DNA of 12,476 bases. Origin: an uncultured bacterium. GTDB lineage: Bacteria; Patescibacteriota; Minisyncoccia; Phycocordibacterales; UBA9973. The notes under the pieces were generated by a model. The model ran no database searches. It was not told where the DNA came from and saw only the letters and a program-made list of their open reading frames with translations. Location: the NCBI GenBank assembly GCA_903869975.1, contig CAIQBF010000005.1, positions 1 to 12,476 of the forward strand. Direction: 5' to 3'. Shown one piece after another: positions 1 through 7,216 of the stretch (within the stretch, counting starts at the first letter, position 1; each line of letters starts with the position of its first letter). The translations under genes were made by a program, and so were the position numbers.

Positions 1-1
1 G

Positions 2-502
2 GAAAAATACCTGCTGCCGGATGCAAAAAACTTACAGATCCACGCAAACGTGCGTCCCCAACTTGAAAATCTCCTCGCCGCCGCCGAATCAGCAGGCCTT
101 GGCCTTCGAGTTGACTCAGCCTTTCGTTCGTTTGGTACTCAAGCAGTGCTCAAGGCAAGCTACCGCGTAACGTATGGCGCTGGAACAGCAAATTCATTTT
201 CGGCAGAACAGGGATACTCCGAGCATCAGCTTGGAACGACTGTCGACTTCACGACAGTAAAACTCGCCGGAGGCCTTTCTGGTTTTGAAAAAACTCCCGA
301 ATACACATGGCTTAAACAGAACGCATCTCGCTACGGATTCGTCCTCTCATACCCTGAAAACAACACCTCGTACCAATTCGAACCGTGGCACTGGCGTTTT
401 GTGGGAGTACGACTTGCTATCGAATTACAGAATCAAAACAAGTTTTTCTATGATACCGACCAGCGCGTGATCGATACATATCTCGTGAACATTTTTGATT
501 AG
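2..502 (+). CDS. VanY-like D-Ala-D-Ala carboxypeptidase (M15B), 5'-truncated
   Basis: The frame is open from base 2, so the protein starts outside the window. The GTG at 50 lies inside the domain and is probably not the start. The visible 166 residues carry the M15B zinc-peptidase signature. 'DSAFRSF' (38-44) matches the substrate-side SxYRS motif. 'SEHQLGTTVDF' (73-83) supplies zinc ligands H75 and D82. 'FEPWHWRFVG' (126-135) supplies the catalytic E127 and the third zinc ligand H130. The family removes the terminal D-Ala from peptidoglycan stem peptides or precursors, outside the membrane. Any signal peptide or membrane anchor would be upstream and cannot be seen. All catalytic residues are intact, so the enzyme should be active. 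No vanR/S/H/A genes are nearby, so housekeeping wall trimming is likelier than glycopeptide resistance. The stop TAG is one base from the stop of the convergent ABC-F gene. Confidence 0.93.
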   Translation, partial: EKYLLPDAKNLQIHANVRPQLENLLAAAESAGLGLRVDSAFRSFGTQAVLKASYRVTYGAGTANSFSAEQGYSEHQLGTTVDFTTVKLAGGLSGFEKTPEYTWLKQNASRYGFVLSYPENNTSYQFEPWHWRFVGVRLAIELQNQNKFFYDTDQRVIDTYLVNIFD

Positions 503-503
503 T

Positions 504-1976
504 TTATTTGTCGAGATCGAGCACTTCGTCGATACGAATCTGTGCGATAAACTCAGGAACGTGCGAGACGATAATCATCGCGCCTTGGTACTGATCAAGT
601 GCTTTTGCAATGATCGGCAAGTGACGGAAGTTGATGTGGTTGGTCGGCTCGTCGAGGATAAGCAATCCTGGCTGTTCAAGCACGAGACTCGCAAACGCAA
701 CAAGACCTTTCTGTCCTTCTGAAAGCGCCCCGATCTTCGTATTCATGATTTCACCCGTGATCAGGAATCCTGCTGCTACTGCACGCATACGCTCCTCTTC
801 AAAGCGTCCTGTCGTCTTCATGACGATATTTTTGAGTGCCTGGAGCGGCGTCTCGTCGAAATTGAGTGTACCGAAATCCTGGCGGTAATATCCAACACGT
901 ACGCCTCCCTGAATAGTCGCCCCCTTTGCTGTACCGCGAGCAATACTTTCAAGAAGCGTGGTCTTCCCGATGCCGTTTGGACCCTTAAGGAGAAGGTGCT
1001 GGTTGCGCTTGAGCATAGCGGAAATCTTACGCTCTACCGGCTTACCGTTCTTCATCATGCCAAGCGACGTGATCGAGATAATCTCTCCGATAAGGTCAGG
1101 CTGGTGCGGAATCTGAAACGGCTTGATCGTCTTGTCCTCCTTGCGAACATCCACCATCTCTTCTTCCAGGTCTTCAGCCAATTCTTTCATACGCTTCGCC
1201 ACGAGACGCAGGCGGCCTCCTTTGTGTGCGAACTCATTTGACTTGTCTTTCTTGGCTTGGATTTGCTTGGCAAGTTGCGCGTTTTTCATGTTCTCCTTTT
1301 CCACGCGAGCAGTGATGTCTTTGAGCACGTTGTTGTAGTTTCCTACGTAGTATTCTACTTTGCGCGTATAGATATCGAGATAGAGCACGGCGTCCGTGAA
1401 CGCATTAAGGAATTCCGCATCATGGGAAATAACGACGACGGTTTTTTTGTATTCGATAAGAAATTTGGTTAAGTGAGCGATACCGGCAGTATCAAGGTTG
1501 TTGGTCGGCTCGTCGAGCAGCAAGATATCTGGATCGGTGATGAGTGCCGATGCAAGCAAGAGACGTGCCTGCTGGCCGCCAGAAAAACTGCGAATTACGC
1601 GGTCATGGACTTTTTCGTGACCTTTGAGATTTACTACTTCAAGTACGTCGTCAATTTTAGGATCAATATCGTACACTTTCTGCTTAAACTGGTTCTGGAA
1701 AAATTCGCGCACCGTAAGATCCATTTCGGCACGTGGAATAACCTGACGGCTCGTAGCAATAGTGACGCCGTCGCCAATGATAACCGTGCCGTTTTCAGGC
1801 TCGCTTGTACCATTAATCAGCCCAAAAAGAGTACTCTTCCCGGCACCATTCTGGCCCATGAGCGTGATCTTAGCACCGCGACGGATACCGAAAGAGACTG
1901 TGTCGAGAATAGGCTTATTGTGACCATATTCGAAAGACACCGCTTCGAAACGGAGGATAGATTCGTTTTTTGACAT
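504..1976 (-). CDS. ABC-F family ribosome-associated ATPase
   Basis: This 490-residue protein has two ABC ATPase domains and no membrane segments, the ABC-F (EttA/Uup/YkpA-like) layout. Domain 1 has Walker A GQNGAGKST (41-49), signature SGGQQ (132-136), Walker B ILLLDE with E156, and switch His 185. A lysine- and glutamate-rich, probably coiled-coil linker spans about 215-285 and corresponds to the P-site tRNA interaction motif. Domain 2 has Walker A GPNGIGKT (332-339), a modified signature SEGQK (419-423), Walker B LLILDE with E443, and switch His 472. ABC-F proteins bind the ribosomal E site and act on peptidyl-tRNA positioning, stalled ribosomes or antibiotic protection. The subfamily cannot be assigned from sequence alone. 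The second D-loop reads TNHIN where TNHLD is usual. The ATG at 1976 is supported by a promoter just upstream; no Shine-Dalgarno is visible in the 10 bases between the -10 box and the ATG. Confidence 0.95.
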   Translation of the reverse strand: MSKNESILRFEAVSFEYGHNKPILDTVSFGIRRGAKITLMGQNGAGKSTLFGLINGTSEPENGTVIIGDGVTIATSRQVIPRAEMDLTVREFFQNQFKQKVYDIDPKIDDVLEVVNLKGHEKVHDRVIRSFSGGQQARLLLASALITDPDILLLDEPTNNLDTAGIAHLTKFLIEYKKTVVVISHDAEFLNAFTDAVLYLDIYTRKVEYYVGNYNNVLKDITARVEKENMKNAQLAKQIQAKKDKSNEFAHKGGRLRLVAKRMKELAEDLEEEMVDVRKEDKTIKPFQIPHQPDLIGEIISITSLGMMKNGKPVERKISAMLKRNQHLLLKGPNGIGKTTLLESIARGTAKGATIQGGVRVGYYRQDFGTLNFDETPLQALKNIVMKTTGRFEEERMRAVAAGFLITGEIMNTKIGALSEGQKGLVAFASLVLEQPGLLILDEPTNHINFRHLPIIAKALDQYQGAMIIVSHVPEFIAQIRIDEVLDLDK

Positions 1977-1986
1977 TACGAACCAT

Positions 1987-2015
1987 ATAATACCGCATAT
2001 TTGACGAAATGTAAA
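1987..2015 (-). promoter_or_regulatory. sigma70-type promoter for the ABC-F gene
   Basis: On the minus strand, TTTACA (2010-2015) and TATTAT (1987-1992) are separated by exactly 17 bases, each 5/6 to consensus. The -10 box ends 10 bases before the ATG at 1976, so initiation about 7 bases downstream would leave a leader of only about 3-4 nt. It lies in the 51-base gap after the M23 peptidase gene. Start-site mapping is the missing evidence. Confidence 0.65.
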
Positions 2016-2027
2016 ATACGAGGCCGG

Positions 2028-3317
2028 TTATTTTTTTGGGAAATACCGCATCGGATCAAGGTACGCATTCGGTGCTGCGGTTGGAATAGTGATCATTCTG
2101 CCAGGGCACGCCTTACTCGCAAAACTATTTACACTAACACCATCGTTCGGGAAGACGGAAACGTGCAAATGAGGGCCCGTGGCATACCCAGTAGCGCCAC
2201 TATACGCAACGACGTCACCCGCTGACACACGAGCACCCTGGCTTGTTTTAATCAAAGACAAATGTCCAAATACGCTTGAGAGACCGTTGTCATATTTTAT
2301 AAACACCCAGTTACCATACGAGGCACCTGGACACGCAATATCTGCATTACCTGCCCCCATAACGACACCATTAGCAAGCGCTTTCACTGGAGTACCCGTT
2401 GGAACTCCAAAATCGATACCGTTATGTGAGCCGGTGGTATAGAGTCGCGCCGCCGCAACAGTCCGTCCGAAGAACTGCGTCACGACAACCTTGTCTACCG
2501 GCCAAATAAACGTGCTTGAACCAGTCGTAGGCAAAGAACTCGGATTAAGTACATATTTGAGACGCGATTCATAATCAGCAAGATCCGTTTCCATCTGCTT
2601 TTTGAGAGCAGTTTTTTGAGCGACTAGTTTCTGGTACGTCGCTTCCTGGTTCTTGGTGCTTTTAAGCAGAGAGCTCTGCTGCGCCTGATTTTTTTGATTG
2701 ATCGTTTTTTGATCGCGTAACTGAGTATCGAGTTTTATGAGCTCAGCTTTAGCCGCGGAAACCGCCGTCTGATTAACGACGAGCGCATCCTTGGTTGTTG
2801 TCAGCTGGCCCGTCTTCTCGCGGATACCTTGTCTGAAGGCCTGCTGTTCTCCTACATAATGCCAAAGATCTGATAGGTTACCCTCGGCAAGCGCAATAAA
2901 TCCAAGGGAGTTTGTGTCGGAAATATTGATGTCACGAATATTTTTCGAGAGAGCTGCTTCCATGGAATCAATCGAAACCCCTGTCTTTTTGATCGAAGTG
3001 CCGAGCGACGAGAGGCGCAAATTGGTGGCAGATATTTTGTCTTGGGTCAGTTTGATATCGGCGCTCAGTTTACGAGATTGCACCGTGAGTGTCTGGAGTG
3101 CGTTTGCAAGCGTATTTTTACTTTTGCCAAGTTCGGTGAGCTGGCTCTGGTACTGAGCGATTTCTTTTTCAAGATCGCTAATAGCCTTGTTTTGTACAAT
3201 GATCTTGTCCGCCAAATCACTCGCGGAGTCCGCAGCGTACAAAAAGACGGGCACGGCACCAAGTACACAAAGACACAGCGCAAAAAGACATCGAAAAATA
3301 TACTTTCTAATAATCAC
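2028..3317 (-). CDS. Secreted coiled-coil M23 (LytM) peptidoglycan endopeptidase, EnvC/PcsB-like
   Basis: This 429-residue protein starts at GTG 3317. An N-terminal signal sequence (basic RKYIFR, hydrophobic core about 10-27, likely cleavage near A28/A29) is followed by a long coiled coil at about 30-255, rich in K, E, Q and L heptads. A LytM/M23 domain covers about 275-395. Its zinc site looks complete: H298 and D302 in HNGIDFG, H352 in FGHLS, and H383/H385 in GPHLHV. E. coli EnvC has a degenerate site and only activates amidases; this protein is predicted to cut cross-link peptides itself. Coiled-coil M23 proteins are typically regulated by FtsEX-type complexes in daughter-cell separation; no ftsEX is visible here. 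Two cysteines (C329 in an insertion within the domain, C404 after it), both in an ACPG motif, could form an extracytoplasmic disulfide. It has its own promoter overlapping the end of gltX. Confidence 0.93.
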   Translation of the reverse strand: MIIRKYIFRCLFALCLCVLGAVPVFLYAADSASDLADKIIVQNKAISDLEKEIAQYQSQLTELGKSKNTLANALQTLTVQSRKLSADIKLTQDKISATNLRLSSLGTSIKKTGVSIDSMEAALSKNIRDINISDTNSLGFIALAEGNLSDLWHYVGEQQAFRQGIREKTGQLTTTKDALVVNQTAVSAAKAELIKLDTQLRDQKTINQKNQAQQSSLLKSTKNQEATYQKLVAQKTALKKQMETDLADYESRLKYVLNPSSLPTTGSSTFIWPVDKVVVTQFFGRTVAAARLYTTGSHNGIDFGVPTGTPVKALANGVVMGAGNADIACPGASYGNWVFIKYDNGLSSVFGHLSLIKTSQGARVSAGDVVAYSGATGYATGPHLHVSVFPNDGVSVNSFASKACPGRMITIPTAAPNAYLDPMRYFPKK

Positions 3318-3323
3318 CTTCGT

Positions 3324-3352
3324 ATTGTACTAGAGATGTGACACTACGCCAA
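3324..3352 (-). promoter_or_regulatory. Promoter for the M23 peptidase gene, predicting a leaderless mRNA
   Basis: On the minus strand, TTGGCG (3347-3352) and TACAAT (3324-3329) are 17 bases apart, 4/6 and 5/6 to consensus. The -35 box lies across the last codons and stop of gltX. Only 6 bases separate the -10 box from the GTG at 3317, so transcription would begin at or beside the start codon. The AAGG just before and over the GTG is too close to act as its Shine-Dalgarno. Confidence 0.6.
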
Positions 3353-4801
3353 AATACCAAGCGCTGTATCGATACGAGCAAGCGTATCAATACGACCAAT
3401 GATAGAAGCAATGGTGAATGGATCCGGCGACTGTTCGCGGCCACTGAGCGCGTATCGAAGCGGATGCAAGGCAGGTCCGCGTTTTGGCAGCGTATCTGCG
3501 TAACTCATAATGCGATCCTTGATCATTGCGATGTCCCAATCTGAATCGGCAATATCAGTGAGCAGTGTTCTCGCGGTCTCAAGATGTCCGCGTGTTTCAG
3601 TAGGTATCGAACCTTTGAAAGATATTTTTTCAGCATCAAGAACTGGTGAGGAGAAGAAGAATCCTAGCTCGCCACTCTCTGCCATCGTTCTAACATCAGA
3701 AAATTTCTCGATTCTCTCCACAATGATCGGCACAAGACTATGTATTCGATTGGTAGTACAGGTTGGAAGTTCGCGGATGTTTTCTGGAAGGTGCGCCGTA
3801 ATTCCCTCTTCCTGTTTCTCGTACGAAAGTGCGCGAATATGCTCACGATTGATCCAATCGAGCTTTTTTGTATCAAGCTGTGCGCCAGAGCGCTGCACAC
3901 GTGCAATATCAAATTCGGCGATCAGCTCCTCAGGAGAAAATATCTCTTTTTCTGTCCCGGGATTCCAGCCAAGAAGCGCAAGGAAGTTTACAATGGCTTC
4001 CGGCAAGTATCCTTCATCGCGATACTCGAGTACATCTTTCGCCCCGTCGCGCTTAGAGAGCTTCTTGGTACCTCCGGGCCCAAGGATCGGCGGCAGCGTA
4101 ACAAAGATTGGCGGCGTAAGACCGAGCGCCTCATACACAGCCAGAAACTTAGGTGTCGAGGAAATAAACTCCTCGCCACGCATGACATGCGTCACTCCCA
4201 TTTCGATATCGTCCACAATGTGCGCGAAATTGTAGGTCGGATATCCATCACTCTTTATAAGTATAAAATCGTCGACAGCCTCAACACCCGCCGAGAGGTC
4301 TCCTCGGGCGACATCGTGCCATGCATATGATGCTATCGGAGTCTTAAAACGAAGCGGTTTGGTGCCGTCCCATGTTCCAAAAGTTTCTGGACGATGATCT
4401 CGAAAAAGAAACGGGCGCTTCTCGTCGTCGGCTTTTTCGCGGAACTGCTGGAGCTCTTCATCTGTGTATGGATCAGGATATGCAAAACCTTTTTGGATGA
4501 GTGTTTCGGCATAGGTGCGGTACAGTGAAAGACGCTCTGACTGCAAGTACGGAGCATGCGGCCCTCCAATATCAGGACCTTCGTCGTACGCAATGCCGAG
4601 CCAGCCAAGCGCAGCCATAATATGATCAGCCGATCCCGCAACCTCGCGCTCTTTGTCAGTATCTTCGATACGTAAAATGAAAGTACCTTTGTTCTTTCGA
4701 GCCCAAAGCCAGGCATACAGCGCAGTACGAATACCACCGACATGCATCATGCCGGTAGGACTTGGTGCGAAGCGAGTGACGATGTTTTTTTCAGAATTCA
4801 T
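3344..4801 (-). CDS. gltX: Glutamyl-tRNA synthetase
   Basis: This class I aminoacyl-tRNA synthetase charges tRNA-Glu with glutamate in the cytoplasm. Numbered from the ATG at 4813 (489 aa), the catalytic domain opens with RFAPSPTG (14-21) and HVGG (24-27, the HIGH motif). RIEDTD (48-53) follows, and the KMSKS-type loop is KKLSKRDGAKD (250-260). The C-terminal anticodon-binding part ends with the family motif HPLRYALSG (450-458). I place the start at the second in-frame ATG (4801, 485 aa). It leaves a family-like N-terminus before TRFAPSP, and an extended -10 box lies 7 bases upstream; 4813 is the alternative. The cysteine cluster that binds zinc in E. coli GluRS is absent: the usual Cys positions read AYPDPYTDEEL. 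Whether it also charges tRNA-Gln cannot be decided here, since no gatCAB or glnS is in the window. Confidence 0.97.
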   Translation of the reverse strand: MNSEKNIVTRFAPSPTGMMHVGGIRTALYAWLWARKNKGTFILRIEDTDKEREVAGSADHIMAALGWLGIAYDEGPDIGGPHAPYLQSERLSLYRTYAETLIQKGFAYPDPYTDEELQQFREKADDEKRPFLFRDHRPETFGTWDGTKPLRFKTPIASYAWHDVARGDLSAGVEAVDDFILIKSDGYPTYNFAHIVDDIEMGVTHVMRGEEFISSTPKFLAVYEALGLTPPIFVTLPPILGPGGTKKLSKRDGAKDVLEYRDEGYLPEAIVNFLALLGWNPGTEKEIFSPEELIAEFDIARVQRSGAQLDTKKLDWINREHIRALSYEKQEEGITAHLPENIRELPTCTTNRIHSLVPIIVERIEKFSDVRTMAESGELGFFFSSPVLDAEKISFKGSIPTETRGHLETARTLLTDIADSDWDIAMIKDRIMSYADTLPKRGPALHPLRYALSGREQSPDPFTIASIIGRIDTLARIDTALGILA

Positions 4802-4808
4802 AGAAATG

Positions 4809-4817
4809 ATCATAGCA
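4809..4817 (-). promoter_or_regulatory. Extended -10 promoter element for gltX
   Basis: The minus strand reads TGC-TATGAT, an extended -10 (TGn plus a 5/6 -10 box), which can work without a -35. It ends 7 bases before the ATG at 4801, the spacing expected for a start-codon-initiating, leaderless transcript. No Shine-Dalgarno precedes either gltX ATG. A second candidate, a perfect TATAAT on the minus strand at 4862-4867, lacks a good -35 but would give a leader of about 40-55 nt. Confidence 0.4.
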
Positions 4818-4837
4818 AATAAAGCTTTTTTTATATA

Positions 4838-4866
4838 TTGACTTTATTCCTAAAAAGTGCTATTAT
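4838..4866 (+). promoter_or_regulatory. Strong sigma70-type promoter on the plus strand, no gene downstream
   Basis: TTGACT (4838-4843, 5/6) and TATTAT (4861-4866, 5/6) are separated by exactly 17 bases in an AT-rich stretch. It is among the best promoter matches seen in the window. It points away from gltX and toward the 3' end of murG, with no same-strand gene following, so it most likely drives the short unit ended by the terminator at 4913-4944. Its -10 box overlaps a TATAAT on the opposite strand, giving face-to-face -10 elements. Confidence 0.65.
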
Positions 4867-4872
4867 AGTTTT

Positions 4873-4944
4873 AAGTAATCGGCCCCTAAGACTTATGCGT
4901 ATGAAAACCCACAAGCCGCTCCCCTTCTGGAAGCGGCTTTTTTT
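4873..4944 (+). ncRNA. Predicted small RNA of about 70 nt between gltX and murG
   Basis: This is defined only by position: it begins about 7 bases after the -10 box at 4861-4866 and ends at the U-tract of the terminator at 4913-4944. The 5' part, about 40 nt, is single-stranded or weakly structured as far as I can see; the 3' part is the terminator hairpin. It matches no RNA family I recognise (not tRNA, SRP, 6S, tmRNA or a known riboswitch). Read-through would make RNA antisense to the end of murG. An ATG at 4895 opens a 29-codon frame, but the terminator lies inside it. Confidence 0.4.
4913..4944 (+). terminator. Rho-independent terminator
   Basis: AAGCCGCT (4913-4920) and AGCGGCTT (4932-4939) form a perfect 8-bp GC-rich stem around an 11-base loop, which can add an inner CC/GG pair. 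A run of seven T (4938-4944) follows on the plus strand. On the minus strand the same hairpin begins about 10 bases after the murG stop but is followed only by TGTGGGTTTTC, so it may stop the cell-wall operon less efficiently. Confidence 0.8.
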
Positions 4945-4948
4945 CTAT

Positions 4949-6079
4949 CTATTTCTCGTGCTCAAGCGCAATATCCACGAGTAGGCGTGCTATTTTCTCA
5001 GCAGCGTTCGGTGTGGCAAATGCCTTAGCAGCGGCCGACATATTACGGCGACGTACGTCGTCCTCAAGACAACGCCGTACCTCAGCAAGAAGAATGGTCG
5101 GAGAGAGATTCCCTTGCTGAACAACTTCTGCTGCACCATGACGAGCGTAGTTAAAAGCGTTTTTCTTCTGATGATCCCCGTACGATCCTTCGAGTGGAAT
5201 CAAAATGCAGGGCAACCCCCATGCCGCAATTTCAAAAATAGCAGACCCCGCACGTGAGATCACAAGTTTTGCTGCACCAGCCGACATTTTGATTGCGAGT
5301 GGGTGAAGGAACGGAAACGGGCGGTAGCGTTGTTCGTAGAGATCACTTCCCCCAAGCATAAATTTGGCACGCATATTTACGTTCTCGAAATTGAGCACCC
5401 CGGTCTGATGAATGACCTGATACTTTTCGAGTAATTGTGGCAGTGAGTCCACAACGATGTCGTTTACTGACTCTGCTCCAAGCGAACCGCCGATAACCAG
5501 TATCGTCGGCACCGTCGGATCAAGTCGTAAATACCCAAACGCGCCCTCTTCTTTCTTCTCAAGTACATCTTGTCGAATAGGCTGCCCCGTAAGAGCCACG
5601 CGACTTTTTGGAAAATAATTCGAAGCCTCGTCATATGACACAGCGACCTTCTTGGCGAATTTTCCCGCCCATTTATTCACGCGTCCTGGCACCGAATCCG
5701 ACTCATGAATCACAACGGGGATCCCAAGAATACGTGCGGCCATAAGTACGGGAAAGCTTGCGTAGCCGCCTTTACCAAAGACAACATCTGGATACAAAAA
5801 GAAAAGAGAACCGAGTGCCTGAAGAACACCGAGGCCGGTCTTGAACAAATCAAAAAAATTCTGTATCGACGAATACACGCGAATTTTGCCCGCCGATACA
5901 TTTTCATAGCGAATGCCATTCTCAAAAAGCGCTTCTTTGTCGTACGGCTCATCTGAGTAATAAAAAAGTTCGAGGTCGAGAATCTTCTCGCGGTCAACTA
6001 TCTTGTGTACCGCCTCAGCCACCGCAATAATCGGGTAAAAATGTCCGCCTGTTCCTCCTCCTGTGAATACAATTCGCAT
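4949..6079 (-). CDS. murG: UDP-GlcNAc:lipid I GlcNAc transferase MurG
   Basis: MurG adds GlcNAc to lipid I to make lipid II on the inner face of the membrane. The 376-residue length is near the usual 350-380. The GT-B fold shows the family landmarks: GGGTGGH (7-13, N-terminal G-loop), FGKGGYASFP (101-110), HESDSVPG (125-132, HEQNAVPG in E. coli), GGSLGA (197-202), SRAGSAIFE (275-283, UDP-GlcNAc binding) and the DHQKKNA segment (302-308, the DDHQ-NA motif of the family). It is the last gene of the scpA-to-murG operon, 30 bases after ftsW. No clear Shine-Dalgarno precedes the ATG. The stop lies 5 bases from the T-tract of the opposite-strand terminator. Confidence 0.97.
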   Translation of the reverse strand: MRIVFTGGGTGGHFYPIIAVAEAVHKIVDREKILDLELFYYSDEPYDKEALFENGIRYENVSAGKIRVYSSIQNFFDLFKTGLGVLQALGSLFFLYPDVVFGKGGYASFPVLMAARILGIPVVIHESDSVPGRVNKWAGKFAKKVAVSYDEASNYFPKSRVALTGQPIRQDVLEKKEEGAFGYLRLDPTVPTILVIGGSLGAESVNDIVVDSLPQLLEKYQVIHQTGVLNFENVNMRAKFMLGGSDLYEQRYRPFPFLHPLAIKMSAGAAKLVISRAGSAIFEIAAWGLPCILIPLEGSYGDHQKKNAFNYARHGAAEVVQQGNLSPTILLAEVRRCLEDDVRRRNMSAAAKAFATPNAAEKIARLLVDIALEHEK

Positions 6080-6094
6080 AATATAGTTAGATGG

Positions 6095-6109
6095 TCATTT
6101 AAAAAATGA
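6095..6109. repeat. Short AT-rich inverted repeat in the ftsW-murG gap
   Basis: TCATTT (6095-6100) and AAATGA (6104-6109) form a perfect 6-bp inverted repeat around AAA, directly after the ftsW stop and 16 bases before the murG ATG. It is too weak and lacks the following U-tract needed for a terminator. It could be a small operator or mRNA hairpin, or chance in AT-rich sequence. Confidence 0.35.
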
Positions 6110-7216
6110 TTACGTCCGCCGCTCCTTCGAAATTGCCAGAATCATACCGACAGCACCGAGAGAAATTGCAAGAGAAGTCCCTCCTTGGCTAATAAAAACA
6201 AGCGGAACGCCAGTAAGCGGAAAGAGTCCAGTAATCGAAGCTATGTTCATAAACGCCTGGAGTGTTATTAGTATAACAAGCCCAGACGCCAAGAGTCCAC
6301 TGAACAAATTGGGTGCGCGACGCGCTATCCAAAGCCCGCGCATCACGAAGAGTACGTACAAAATAACAATCGTGGTCGTTCCAATAAACCCGAACTCCTC
6401 TCCAATAACAGCAAAGATTGAATCCCCTTGCGGCTCAGGTAAATAGTTGAATTTTTGAATACTCTGTCCGAATCCTCGTCCACGAACCTGGCCTGATCCA
6501 AGCGCGATCAACCCCTGCTGTAACTGATACGATGAGCCTGTCGGGTCGCTGGACGGATGAATGAACGTCATAATACGCTGCCGCAGATACGGTGTTGCGA
6601 ACGCAACAGTAGCAAAAAGCGCCACCGCGATACCGCCAAAAACCAAGAGATGTTTAACGGGCGTACCCGAAAGAAACAACATACCAAGCCCGGCTGAACA
6701 CATGAGGATAAGACTCTTGGTGTCGGGCTGAAAGAGAAGGACACTTCCAATAATCCCAAGAATAATCACGAGAGGTAAAATTCCAAAAAGGGGGCTCTCT
6801 ACCTTCTTCTTGACCCATGAAAGCCAAGCTGAAAGATAAATGATAAAAGCAATTTTCAAAAATTCTACGGGCTGAAAAGAGAAACCAAAAATATTGACCC
6901 ATCGTCTAGCGCCGCCATGAGGGATACCGAGATGTGGAACAAAAACAAGAGCGGTAAGCGCAATTCCAGCAATCAATATTTTGCCTGCATGCAAGCGCCA
7001 AAACGTATACGGCACTCGCATACACACAAAGAGAGCGACTGCTCCCCCAACGAGACCAAGAACAATCTGAGAAACAAGAATTTGATAAAAAATGCTCGAG
7101 CTTCGTGCGAGAACACCAAGCGCAGCCGAAAAGAACGAAAATATTCCAACCGTTACAAGCACGATGACGATCGTGAGGAAAACGAAATCGATAGTTTTCT
7201 TTTCAGTCTTCACCAT
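6110..7216 (-). CDS. ftsW: SEDS peptidoglycan glycosyltransferase FtsW
   Basis: This 368-residue polytopic SEDS protein polymerises lipid II into glycan strands with a cognate class B PBP. The frame is open further upstream to 7273, but the start is taken at ATG 7216 because it overlaps the mraY stop as TAATG. The longer form would add 19 residues inside mraY. Family motifs from this start are GARRWVN (102-108), QPVEFLKIA (115-123), QPD (163-165), and the long loop YQLQQGLIALGSG (230-242). GRGFGQS-KF-YLPEPQGDSIFAVIGEE follows, with the likely catalytic Asp at 265, and then PLTGVPLVFISQGGTS (333-348). About ten hydrophobic segments are visible. The position between mraY and murG argues for FtsW over RodA, though sequence alone does not separate them firmly. 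No ftsI/PBP2 partner is encoded in the window. Confidence 0.95.
   Translation of the reverse strand: MVKTEKKTIDFVFLTIVIVLVTVGIFSFFSAALGVLARSSSIFYQILVSQIVLGLVGGAVALFVCMRVPYTFWRLHAGKILIAGIALTALVFVPHLGIPHGGARRWVNIFGFSFQPVEFLKIAFIIYLSAWLSWVKKKVESPLFGILPLVIILGIIGSVLLFQPDTKSLILMCSAGLGMLFLSGTPVKHLLVFGGIAVALFATVAFATPYLRQRIMTFIHPSSDPTGSSYQLQQGLIALGSGQVRGRGFGQSIQKFNYLPEPQGDSIFAVIGEEFGFIGTTTIVILYVLFVMRGLWIARRAPNLFSGLLASGLVILITLQAFMNIASITGLFPLTGVPLVFISQGGTSLAISLGAVGMILAISKERRT

Noticed and set aside
2..502. A glycopeptide-resistance (van) locus suggested by the VanY-like enzyme.
   Set aside because: No vanS/R, vanH, ligase or vanX lies next to it in the window; the next gene is an unrelated ABC-F on the other strand.
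3510..4330. Long plus-strand frames (241 and 196 codons) opposite gltX.
   Set aside because: They are antisense shadows of a clear gltX; the translations are serine/arginine-rich with no recognisable domain.
4895..4984. A 29-codon plus-strand frame (basic ends, hydrophobic middle) starting in the predicted small RNA.
   Set aside because: The intrinsic terminator lies inside it, the second half is antisense to the murG end, and no good ribosome binding site precedes the ATG.
6080..6085. TATATT on the minus strand directly before the murG ATG, a 5/6 match to a -10 box.
   Set aside because: It abuts the start codon, so transcription would begin inside murG, and no -35 is placed correctly; the gene is more simply read from the operon.
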